24,562 bases of DNA from positions 1 through 24,562 of the forward strand of contig WELA01003661.1 in NCBI GenBank assembly GCA_009602735.1, written 5' to 3'. Position 1 is the stretch's first letter, and every line of letters starts with the position of its first letter. The notes beneath the pieces are model-generated. The model was not told where the DNA came from. It ran no database searches and was given only the letters and a program-made list of their open reading frames with translations. The translations under genes were made by a program, and so were the position numbers. This DNA is from Mesotaenium endlicherianum (lineage: Eukaryota; Streptophyta; Zygnematophyceae; Zygnematales; Mesotaeniaceae). This document shows, one piece after another, positions 8,641 through 17,832 of this stretch.

Positions 8641-9217
8641 ACCACTGAGGCGGTTCAATGTTCTAAATCCTTTTGAAAAGGCTTGAAAGGGAATATGGGA
8701 GGGGAAATTGGGGGCGCCTTTTTTTGTTACTTATTAACGACTTGATTAATTCAGACATAAGATGTAAGAATACCTCTTCATCATATCTGAGACTAAAAAG
8801 GTTTAGTAGAACTTATAAAATCACTCACACTCATGATCAACAAACATATAAGAATTAAAAAGTACTTTTTTATTGCCTCTTTATGTGAAAAAAGGCAATT
8901 TATACTTAGCGAAAAAAGTGTAAGAAAACATTGGGAGGGCTGCTTAACAGAGCCTGTTTTTAGTTCTTCTTTATATAGTCAATTACTTCATACCGAATGC
9001 TTAGGAGGATATTTTCTTCTTCATCGAGTATAATAACTTTAGTAATAAAAGTGTGAAGTAGATAAGCTTCTTAACAAGCATGTATAAGAAGTAAAGAGTA
9101 CTTTTAAATGCGACATTTAAGAGTGAGCAAAGGCTCAGTAAGAAAAAGTGAGTTTGACAACAATTCTAAGTACAAGCTAAGTCTATGTACAAGCTACCTG
9201 ACAAACACTTCTACTAT
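8641..9217. other. AT-rich non-coding stretch of the hAT
   Basis: This stretch lies downstream of the transposase. Two small open frames (8673-8858 and 8833-9033, plus strand) show no recognisable motif and I do not call them genes. Two partly similar segments (about 8818-8880 and 9050-9110, each with CAA.CAT.TA.AAG and AGTACTTTT) look like an old duplication. Confidence 0.4.
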
Positions 9218-11597
9218 CTAGTAACCGATCGCTCTTGGTCTTCTTCTTCCTGAAGTTGCACCACTAGGTCGCTCCTCCACCTCTTCTTCCTCTACCTCCT
9301 CTTCCTCTACCTCCATCTCCCCTTCCTCACTCAACGAGGCATGCATGGCAAGATTGAAACCCTCCTCTTCAGGTGTCTCCAAGAACTCCGCTTCTTCAAC
9401 CTATGGAGTTGCGCCGACACTTGGTCCAAGGAAGTCCAAACTCTTCTCCTGAAGTCTCAACATAGAATGCACGTACACTAACTTTTTTCTTCTAGTAGGG
9501 AACAGCCTATTGCGAAGTGGACTATGAACAAACCCGTACTCAGACCAATTTCTCTCACATGCAGCTGCTGAACCAGGTTGCGACAATATTCTCATAGCAA
9601 GAAGCTGAAGATGAGGACAATGACTTCCGTATGTTTCCCACCACACGTGAGCAGGCATCATGGTCTTATTAGCCTTGCAAATGTCATCGCCAAAAATGTC
9701 ACCGCTCTGCCGGTAGAGCGCCAACTCTCGATCCACCAACGCTCGGTCAGCCACACCTCCTCCGACAAGGGTATTCCGCACATCGGACCAATTGGTAAGT
9801 AGACACTTCTCAACTGCCCAAGACTCATGGTCTTGGAACTTGGGGTCGGGATAGTATCCTGTAGCCACACAAAGTCAATAAGCAAACTCAGTGTATGATC
9901 GACTACACAATGCACTTAACACAAAAAGAGAGCAATAATAATAACAAGCACAATAACAATGACCAGCACACAATAACAAGCATGCAAAAGAACAGCAGCC
10001 GCCGAGCAAGAGAGGTGAGCAACAACAAAAGAGACTTTTACCCGCAGAATGTAAGGGGTTGTGAAGCTGCTCCCAACGAGCCTTCACGTCCTTCTTAACT
10101 TGGGTTCTTTGTGTTGGTTTGAGTCCTTCAACCTCATGCATATGAATTTTGATGGCGCTCATGCAAGCCCAAATCTTCCCAAGAGAAGGTTGTGGAGAGT
10201 CGACTAGTCGAAGATGAACTACAATGGGCTCACACACGGCTACCCATACCTTCACTCGCTCCCAAAGTTCATCGTCCCCAACTAGGTCTCTAATCTTCGT
10301 AGCCTCACCTACACAACCGTTCTTTGCCGCCCACTCAAGACACCCACTGTCAGTCACCATAGCTTGTAAGGTATCCCTCACAACGATGAGTCTTTGCAAG
10401 CAAAGGAAGTTACTAGCAAACCTCGTAGGTCCTGGCTTCAACAACTCTAGTTTATTTTTTAGCCTTGCCCCATGCTCACGGTAAAGAGCGTGAGGTATGT
10501 GGTGGTTTGCAACAAACTGGACCAAGTGCTTGAAGCTATTGATTATGCCCTCTAGCTCTTTGATCTTTCCTAGGTCTTTTAACAGCAGGTCCAAAATGTG
10601 AGTAGCACAAGGGGTCCAATGTGCGGGTGCTTCTCGCGAACCACATTACAGCCAGTTACAATGTTAGCTGCAGAGTCTGTGCAAAGCTGTACAACATGGT
10701 CGGCGCCTATCTTCTCTACGGCCGCAAGCAGGTGGTTACCAATGTAGTCACCCGTTTTCCTTTCACCCTCAGTGTTGATAGCATCCATGAACATCTCAGT
10801 GCCACCCACAACCATAAGCACATTAAGAAGAGGATGCCCGCATGGATCAATCCACCCATCTGCTATAATGCTACATCCTGTCATTGGTAGTCCCTTCTTC
10901 TGTTTCTTCTCCCAAGCTTCTATCTTCAACACCTCTCTATCTAGTAGGGTACTTCCGAGCGGCTTATCCGTCATCGAGACATACTCTACACCTGTTTCCT
11001 GGGTGTATTTACTGACTGCAACCAACATCTCTCTACAGAACTCGCTGCGAGCAACATTGAATGACGAACCAGTACCATAGAAGAAGCGAGCGACAATCTC
11101 ATGGACAGCATCAACATTCATGTTTTGGAACATGTCACTTATAGAGGTTTGCCCAGTCTCCCTGCCTAAAGAGGGGGAGCCACAAGCACAAGAACACCAT
11201 TCAAACACGCGCTTTCGTGCAGCTTGCATGGCACTCTTACTACGTTGCTTTCCCAAGACACCACTAGACGAACCATTAAAACAAGGAATCATGACATCTA
11301 GAACCTCATCAAGAACCTCCTCACACTGACTAACATCCCTAAGTCCTCCCGTGAGATGGCCACGAATCCTGGTAACCCCAGCGACAAAATCGTTGAAGCA
11401 ATAGTTGCACTTGACCTTCGGATGTGAATTCTTTGTCTTGGCTTCCGCAACAATGGATACATGGGCCCACTCTGGACCAGATCTTGCAGCAACTGCTCTA
11501 GGGGGCAGATGAGCGCTTAAAGCTCCAGTAGCCCCTCTCATTCTAGCAAGCGTTGCTCCACGCGAAGTGGATGGTTGGGACGTGATGCGCGTGAAAC
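9218..11597 (-). pseudogene. hAT transposase (BED zinc finger, DDE core, dimerisation domain), one intron, inactivated
   Basis: Residues count from the ATG at 11541. A BED-type finger has W25, C45, C48, H62 and C73. The catalytic core shows D228 (DGW) and D289 (CTDS), and the third acid is E in CERNWS (codon at 9556-9554), within the C-terminal dimerisation region. A GT-AG intron (10041-9859) joins NPLHSA to GYYPDPKF. One base is missing near 10617-10620, shifting the frame where hAT proteins read WTPCATH. A TAG at 9401-9403 is followed in frame by about 60 acidic codons ending at 9218, so it is probably a premature stop. Upstream the frame stays open to a good splice acceptor (TTATTGCAG, 11598), so a further 5' exon is likely. 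The full product would be near 670-730 residues. It would cut and paste the element in the nucleus. Confidence 0.9.
9859..10041 (-). other. Intron in the hAT transposase (183 bp)
   Basis: The donor is TCTGCGG|GTAAAAG (intron begins at 10041) and the acceptor is GGCTACAG|GATAC (ends at 9859). Splicing splits a Gly codon and joins LHSA to GYYPDP, the junction expected for hAT proteins. The unspliced frame gives a low-complexity Cys/Leu/Tyr run, which supports intron status. Confidence 0.8.
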
Positions 11598-12164
11598 CTG
11601 CAATAACGAAGGAAATAAATAAAGCAATAAGAAAATAGGCTTAGTAAAGAGAGCAACAACAGGGCAGTAGTGAAGGCACCCATATAGGAGCAGCAGCAAG
11701 GGCAAGCACAGAGAGAGCGACAATAGGACAGCAAGAGAGGCAAGCATAGGAGGAGCAGCAGCAGAGCAAGCAAAAAAACCAGCAACACAGGGGCAGTGCC
11801 GCAGCAGCCAACCCGCCCCGGGCATGCAAAAAAACATCGATACGGGGGCTGGCAGCTGCAGCACTGCAGCTAGCCAGCCAGCACAGGGAAAGCAACAAAA
11901 CAGGAACACGAGGGGTGCAACAGACAAAAAGCGAGACAGGGGGCGGGCAGCTGCAGCACAGCGGCAACCAGCCAGCCCGCCCTGGGCAAGCGAAACACAA
12001 CACGGGGGAAGTCAGCTGCAGCACTGCAGCAGCCAGCCCGCCCCCGGCAAGCAGAAACACAACAGGAGCTGCAGCGTTGCAGCAAGCCAGCCAGCCCCGA
12101 GCAAGCAAACAAACAGGGACACGGGGGCGGCTAGCTGCAGCACTGCAGCAAGCACCCCGCCCCG

Positions 12165-12400
12165 ACTGAAGCACAAACGCAACAAAACGGGGGCGGCCAG
12201 CTGCAGCACTGCAACAGCCAGTCCGCCCGAATAATACAGCAACAAAAATTTGCAAACAGCCAGCCAGGCAGCTGCAAAACTGTTGAAGCCAGCCGGCCCC
12301 GAGGAAAGAGCAAGCAAGGGGCGGCTGCACCACAGCAGCAGCCCCAAACAAAATGCAAGCAAGGGGCGGCTGCAGTTCAGGCAAGCAAACTTGACCAGCC
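12165..12400. repeat. Higher-order repeat block, copy 1 (copy 2 at 13895-14130)
   Basis: The block beginning ACTGAAGCACAAA and ending near GGGGCGGCTGCAGTTCAG recurs with moderate divergence about 1.73 kb downstream. It includes a non-standard segment with GAGGAAAGAG and AATGCAAGCAAGGGG in the same order. It shows that several units were duplicated together. Confidence 0.7.
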
Positions 12401-13066
12401 CGTCCCAACTAAAAAGACAAAGAAACAAGCAAGGGGTGGGCGGCTGCAGGACTGCAGCAGCTAGCCCGCCCGGAGCAAGCAAACAAAAAGCAACACAGGA
12501 GTGGGCAGCTGCAGCACTGCAGCAAGCCAGCCAGTCCCGAGCAAGCAAAAAAAGAGGGACACAGGGGTGGGCAGCTGCAGCAGCTGCAGCATTAGAGCAG
12601 CCAGCCCGCCCCGAGCAAGCAAAAAAACAGGGACACGGGGGCGGGAGGCCGAAGCACTGCAGCAGCCAGCACGCCCCGGGCAAGCAGAAACCCAACACGG
12701 GGATGACCGGCTCCAACACAGCAGCAGCCAGCCCGCCCCGAGCAAGCAAACAAAAAGCGACACAGGTGTCGGCAGCTGCAGCACTGTAGCAAGCCAACCA
12801 GCCCTGAGCAAGCAAAAAAAGAGGGACACGGGGGCGGCCAGCTGCAGCACTGCAGCAGCCAGCCCGCCCCGGGCAAGCAGAAACACAACACGAGGGCGGC
12901 CGGCTGCAGCACAGCAGCAGCCCGGCCGCCCCAAGCAAGCAAACAAAAAGCAGCGAGACAAACTTGACCAGCCCGCCCCGACTAAAGAAACAAAGAAACA
13001 AGCAAGGGGCGGGCGGCTGCAGGATTGCAGCAGCCAACTCGCCTCGACCAAAGCAAGAAAAGGGTC

Positions 13067-13390
13067 ATGGCTGCAGCATTGCAGCAACCAGATCGCCCCG
13101 ACAAAACCAATGAAAGAGGGAAAGGGAGGGCAGGGCACCTGATGCGCTAGCCCTGACGGTCGCTCGTTGATAGGCGCAGGGGATGCAGACTATATTAGGA
13201 CGAGCTGCTGCAGCACTGCAACAATCGGACAAAAAAGACCAAAGCAAGTAAGGGGCTGCTGCAATTCAGCCAGACAACTTTGACCAAAGCAAGCAAGGAG
13301 CGGGCGGCTGCAGCACTTCAGCAGCCAACCCGATCCGACTAAAACAAGAATGCAGCAACAAGGGGCGGGCAGCTGCGGCACTACAGCAGC
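13067..13390. repeat. Higher-order repeat block, copy 1 (copy 2 at 14239-14565)
   Basis: About 325 bp is duplicated 1.17 kb apart. It contains a non-repeat insert TTGATAGGCGCAGGGGATGC preceded by TGATGCGCTAGCC, which is unlike the array units. Shared order and insert show a segmental duplication inside the array. Confidence 0.75.
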
Positions 13391-14897
13391 CAGCCGGCTC
13401 CGGGCAAGCAAAAACACAACACGGGGGCGGCCGGCTGCAACACAGCAGCAGCCAAGCCGCCCCGGGCAAGCAGAAACACAACATGAGGGCGACCGGCTGC
13501 AGCACAGCAGCAGCCAGCCCGCCCCGAGCAAGCAAACAAAAAGCAGCCAGACAAAGTTGACCAGCCCGCCTCGACTAAAGAAACAACGAAACAAGCAAGG
13601 GGCGGGCGGCTGCAGGGTTGCAGCAGCCAGCCCGCCCCGAACAAGCAAGAAAAGAGAGACACAGGGGTGGGCAGCTGTAGCACTGTAGCAAGCCAGCCAG
13701 CCTCGAACAAGCAAAAAAAGAGGGACACGGGGGCGGCAAGCTGCAGCACTGCAGCAGCCAACCCGCCCCGAGCAAGCAAAAACACAACACGGGGGCGGCC
13801 AGCTGCAGCACAGCAACAGCCAGCCGGCCCCGAGCAAGCAAAAAAACAAGGACACGGGGGCGGGCAGCTGGAGCACTACAGCAAGCAGCCCACCTCCACT
13901 GAAGCACAAATGCAACAAAACAAGGGCGGCCAGCTGCATCACTGCAGCAGCCAACCTACCCGACTAGTACAGCAACCAAAAAAATTGCAAAAAGCCAACT
14001 GGGCACCTGCAAAACTGCAGCAACCAGCCACTCCGGCACCGAGGAAAGAGAAAGCAAGGGGCGGTTGCAGCACAACAGCAGCCAGACCGCCCCAACAAAA
14101 TGCAAGCAAGGGGCGGCTGCAGTTCAGCCGCTCAAACTTGACCAGCCCGCCGCGACTAAGGAACAAAGAAACAAGCAAGGGGCGGGCGGCTGCAGCACTA
14201 CAGTAGCCAGCTCGCCCCAACCAAAGCAAGCAAGGGGTGACGGCTGCAGCACTGCAGCAACCAGACCGCCTCGACAGAACCAATAGAAGAGGGACAGGGA
14301 GGGCAGGGCAGTTGATGCGCTAGCCACGACGGACGCTCGTTGATAGGCGCAGGGGATGCAGACTATGTCAAGGCGAGCTCCTGCAGCACTGCAACAATCG
14401 GACAACAAAGACCAAAGCAAGTAAGGGGTTGATGCAGTTCAGCCAGCCAACTTTGACCAAAACAAGCAAGGAGCGGGCGGCTGCAGCACTGCAGCAGCCA
14501 GCCCGACCCGACTAAAACAAACATACAGCAACAAGGGGCGGGCAGCTGCGGCACTGCGGCAGACAACCCGCCCCGAACAAAGGAACAAATAAAAGCAAGG
14601 GGCGGGCAGTTGCTGCATCGCAGCAGCCAGCCTGCCCCGGGCAAGCAATAAAAAACTAAAACAGGGTCGGGTAGGTGCAGCACTGCAACAGCCAGCCCGC
14701 CCCGAGTAGAGCAAGCACCAAAAGTGCAACATGGGGGCGGGCAAACAAACAAAAAACAAACAAACAAAACAAAGCAAACAAAAGAACAAACAAAAAGCAA
14801 ACAAGCAGAAAGTAAGGGGCCACTGCAGCACACAGTGCTAGGCCGTCCCGGGCAAGCAGAAACACAATACGGGGGCAACCAGCTGCAGCACTGCAGC

Positions 14898-15618
14898 TGT
14901 AATGAATCAGTATATTGGTTAATATAATATTTATTCAAATATAACAGTTAAATTAGTTCAGCTTGCTAAACTCTAGTTAATAATCAGTCTGCTGGACTTT
15001 ATATTTAATATCAGTTTAGTGACTCAGCCGAAAGCAGCAGGCTGAAGTCAGCTTAAGTTAGCTTGCTGACACATTCTTTGACAGCCAGCTGACTTCCGTA
15101 CTCGGTAGCAGCGAACTGCCTCGATATGCATCTAAGTGTGGTATGCTGGATGAATGGCCAGATGACATCCCTATGATAGATGGCGATTCGGGATGATGGG
15201 AGATGGCGGTGGATTTGGTTAACCGAGGTCCTACCAACGTGGTTAACTCCCGGGTAGGCGGTGCCATCGCACTGGCCGTTGAACAGTAAACTCATTCCAT
15301 GTACATATGCTAGGTATTGCTCTCAAGTTCGGCATTCGGAAACGAGGCCAGCTCGCTTGTACAGCTTACTGAGAGAGATCTGAATCCAATGCGAGAAGCC
15401 ATTGATACGCACTGTCTTCTAACCTTGCTTATGTATGAGTTTACTGATTTGCATTATTGATGCTAGTTTACTCGCATTTGACTTACGAGTATTAATCACT
15501 GCTAGTGTGTTGTCCTTTGCCGTTTAACCAATTAACGAAAAATACCATAAAGATTACTCGCTGATGTTAAGATCTTAATTTATTGTTAATCGCCTATTTG
15601 GTAAGTCGATTCATTTCA
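14898..15618 (+). repeat. Solo LTR of the A/B family
   Basis: The 721-bp copy has TGTAATGAATC...GATTCATTTCA ends and is flanked on both sides by the 5-bp duplication GCAGC (14893-14897 and 15619-15623). No internal retrotransposon sequence adjoins it, so it is a solo LTR, probably left by LTR-LTR recombination. It sits inside the hairpin array. Confidence 0.9.
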
Positions 15619-15870
15619 GCAGCAAGCCAGCCAGCCCCGAGCAACCAGACAAATAGGGACACTGGGGCGGCCCGCTGCAACACTGCAGCAGCTAGCCCGC
15701 CCCGGGCAAACAAAAACACAACACAGGGGCGGCCAGCTGCAGCACAACAGGACCTAGCCCACCCCGGGCAAGCAAAAATACAACACGGGGACGGCCAGCT
15801 GCAGCACTGCAGCAAGCCAGCGAGCCCCAAGCAAGCAAACAAACAGGGACACTGGGGCACCAGGCAGACC
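15619..15870. repeat. Hairpin repeat array, continuation beyond the solo LTR
   Basis: The same CTGCAGCACTGCAGCAGCC cores and GCAAGCAAACAAA linkers resume directly after the solo LTR. This confirms that the LTR split a continuous array. Confidence 0.85.
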
Positions 15871-15987
15871 TGCTACAGAAGTACCTCTAGAGCTACTGAT
15901 GCTTGGAAGAAGAGCTTCTGATGCATGAAAGATGAAGGTGAAGGCGAAGTGAATGAAGAGCGCAACATGAGAGACAAACACATAAGT
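15871..15987. other. Unassigned hAT sequence between the array and the duplicated block
   Basis: The stretch is unique, with no repeat unit and no convincing coding frame. It could hold a small 5' exon of the transposase, but I see no decisive splice pair. Confidence 0.3.
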
Positions 15988-16442
15988 AGGATTAGCAGAT
16001 GCTTTTTTAGTATCTAAACACTCAAAAAAAGGAAGAACAGCAGTAGTAAATATACAACACGCAGGACATAGAAGTAGTAGAGAACCTACACGATTAGCTA
16101 AGAGGAAAGATAGAGGGGGTGGAAAGCAAATTCACCTCAAATTTACAGGCCAATGACAATGTGTCAAACTGGCCGCCTTCTTGTGTCAACCTCCCTCAAG
16201 AGATAGAGAACAACGAAGAGAACGGCAAGTAAGCACAATGTAAGCGCAGATGTCAACTCCGAGACTAAGATCAAACATGAGAACATAGAAACATGCATAA
16301 GCAAGCACCACATAGTTCCGGATTTGAAAGATTCAGCAATAATAGCAAAGTACAGAGCAAAGTGCGAGCAAGGTGCAGACGTCAATGAAAGATGAGACGA
16401 ACTTACAATGATAGAAGATGTGCGGAATGAACCTCGAAGCAC
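15988..16442. repeat. 455-bp direct duplicate, copy 1
   Basis: It begins AGGATTAGCAGATGC and ends CCTCGAAGCAC. It appears identical to 16444-16898 with an exact offset of 456 bases, the extra base being an N at 16443. An identical 92-codon minus-strand frame (16164-16442) appears in both copies, but I see no protein family in it. Confidence 0.95.
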
Positions 16443-16443
16443 N
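16443..16443. other. Single ambiguous base (N) between the duplicates
   Basis: This is the only N in the window. It lies exactly at the junction of the two copies and is best read as an assembly join. Confidence 0.95.
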
Positions 16444-16898
16444 AGGATTAGCAGATGCTTTTTTAGTATCTAAACACTCAAAAAAAGGAAGAACAGCAGT
16501 AGTAAATATACAACACGCAGGACATAGAAGTAGTAGAGAACCTACACGATTAGCTAAGAGGAAAGATAGAGGGGGTGGAAAGCAAATTCACCTCAAATTT
16601 ACAGGCCAATGACAATGTGTCAAACTGGCCGCCTTCTTGTGTCAACCTCCCTCAAGAGATAGAGAACAACGAAGAGAACGGCAAGTAAGCACAATGTAAG
16701 CGCAGATGTCAACTCCGAGACTAAGATCAAACATGAGAACATAGAAACATGCATAAGCAAGCACCACATAGTTCCGGATTTGAAAGATTCAGCAATAATA
16801 GCAAAGTACAGAGCAAAGTGCGAGCAAGGTGCAGACGTCAATGAAAGATGAGACGAACTTACAATGATAGAAGATGTGCGGAATGAACCTCGAAGCAC
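16444..16898. repeat. 455-bp direct duplicate, copy 2
   Basis: This is the second copy of the block described at 15988-16442. Unique sequence resumes at 16899 (TACAGGGTTC). Confidence 0.95.
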
Positions 16899-17274
16899 TA
16901 CAGGGTTCTTAAGTATGTTGCAGGTTTTGCCTCAGAGGGGTCCTAAGTGTGCCCTGAGCAGCTATGTAGGCAGATGAATGTGCAACGAATGTTGCGAAAC
17001 TCGCGGATCCCAAAACATTCGTCTCAAAGTTGCGTCAAAGTTTTGTGATCTTTCGGGCTCCCGCCGCTCTTTCAAAAACCTTGTGGTAGTGTACTTTCAT
17101 GTTCAATTGCGTTGATTGACGCTTCAATCAAATTCACAAGTTAAACAAATTGTGTGGAGCCTGACGTGCACGCGTCGAGTCGTTCTTGGGCGGCCGGCAC
17201 GAGTGAAGAAAATTTAGTTCGCTTAGTTCGTGCTCAGTTCGCTTAATTAAGCGTACGAAGGTTGGCCAGTTGAG
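16899..17274. other. hAT right-end non-coding region with subterminal repeats
   Basis: No credible ORF is present. TTAGTTCGCTTAGTTCG and CAGTTCGCTTAATTAAGCG occur at about 17213-17256, matching the left subterminal motifs. Because the transposase is read leftward, this end should contain its promoter. I cannot point to a clear TATA box. Confidence 0.45.
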
Positions 17275-17291
17275 CAAACGGCGTCACCCTA
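17275..17291 (-). repeat. hAT right terminal inverted repeat
   Basis: Read from 17291 leftward it is TAGGGTGACGCCGTTTG, the partner of the left terminus at 8086-8102. Confidence 0.8.
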
Positions 17292-17299
17292 TGTCCATG
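17292..17299. repeat. hAT target-site duplication, right copy
   Basis: TGTCCATG matches 8078-8085 exactly and directly abuts the right hAT terminus. Confidence 0.85.
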
Positions 17300-17832
17300 G
17301 GCCAGTCAGTCTGGGCGCGATAGAAGGCGTGCTCAGGGAAGAGGTCCGGGAAACGCTCGTGGTACAAGGCCATCTGCCTGCGAGCCACTTGCTGCGCCTC
17401 GCCATCAGGGTCCACGTAGACGTACCAACGTACTGGGATGCCAGCCTGAAAGGTGGCCAGCAGCCCTGTCGCAATGTCGGCGAAGAGCTCGACAAGGACA
17501 ATGCGGCCGGGATGCTCGTCAAGCTGGGCGGTGTAGATAGGCGTAGGAAGGGGGCGACAGTGCATGGCAGGATCACCGGCCTGCGCTGGCGCCGGGTAGG
17601 AGCGCAGAAGATTGCGCAGATGGGGCGCCATGCGAAGGGCCGCCACTACGCGCTCTACGTAGTGGTGAATAAGCCGAGGAATGCGCTCGAGCAGTGGCTG
17701 CAGGCGAGCTGTGCGAGCATGCGCCTGGTAAGTGCGCCAGCGCGCACGCGCGTCCTGCAATGCCTCCGCGGGCACTGGACGGGCCATAGCCAGCGCATCG
17801 CGGACGCACTGCAGCTGCCACCGGTGTCTCGT
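17292..17832 (-). pseudogene. Element C DNMT N-terminal half (motifs I-II)
   Basis: Residues count from the ATG at 17787; the frame is open to a TAG at 17833-17835. Motif I of C5 methyltransferases, the SAM-binding loop, is VELFADIATG (99-108), degenerate against the usual LFxGxGG. Motif II, YVYVDPD (122-128), supplies the acidic residue that contacts SAM. The following QQVARRQ fits the helix after motif II. The segment ends PMDI and runs into hAT sequence with a TGA at 17284. The partner half begins with the same Met-Asp-Ile at 8084, in frame. About 95 residues before motif I are Arg/Ala-rich and unrecognised; they may be linker or a remnant of the capture donor. Confidence 0.88.

Larger units (their letters stand above)
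11640..14892. repeat. Array of GC-rich hairpin-forming repeats with A-rich spacers
   Basis: The unit is about 58-70 bp. A core such as GGGCGGCCAGCTGCAG, CACTGCAGCAGCCAG and CCCGCCCCG can fold back on itself: the CTGCAG pair and the GGGGCGGGC/GCCCGCCCC pair are complementary. Each core is followed by an A-rich linker such as AGCAAGCAAACAAAAAG. Division of length by period gives about fifty units; I did not count them one by one. The first about 140 bp (11640-11780) are an AGCAG-rich lead-in. The array lies upstream of the transposase coding exon, so it may sit in a 5' intron. All frames are nearly stop-free here, which creates long spurious ORFs. Confidence 0.85.
8086..17291 (-). mobile_element. 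hAT DNA transposon (9.2 kb) inserted in the DNMT of element C
   Basis: Its ends are CAAGGTTACGCCGTTCG (8086-8102) and, read inward from the right, TAGGGTGACGCCGTTTG (17291-17275), matching at 13 of 17 positions and both fitting the hAT YARNG terminus. It is flanked by the 8-bp duplication TGTCCATG. It encodes a BED/hAT transposase on the minus strand. The two DNMT halves meet in frame at the shared Met-Asp-Ile when the insertion is discounted, which proves the boundaries. Its size is inflated by the hairpin repeat array, a solo LTR and a duplicated block. Confidence 0.9.

Noticed and set aside
8673..9033. Two small plus-strand ORFs in AT-rich sequence
   Set aside because: They have no motif, show low complexity and lie in the 3' non-coding end of the hAT.
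9895..10098. Plus-strand ORF opposite the transposase intron
   Set aside because: It is low-complexity Asn/Lys sequence that is antisense to the intron and exon edge.
11641..14938. Long Cys/Leu/Pro-rich minus-strand ORFs and Gln/Ser/Ala-rich plus-strand ORFs, up to 341 codons
   Set aside because: They are translations of the GC-rich repeat in several overlapping frames, with no start context, no family and equal openness in other frames.
11640..15870. CRISPR array
   Set aside because: The spacers are themselves repeated A-rich sequence, unit lengths vary, there are no cas genes, and the context is a eukaryotic transposon.
16164..16898. Identical 92-codon minus-strand ORFs
   Set aside because: They are identical only because the block is duplicated. 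No family is recognisable and one copy is probably an assembly artefact.
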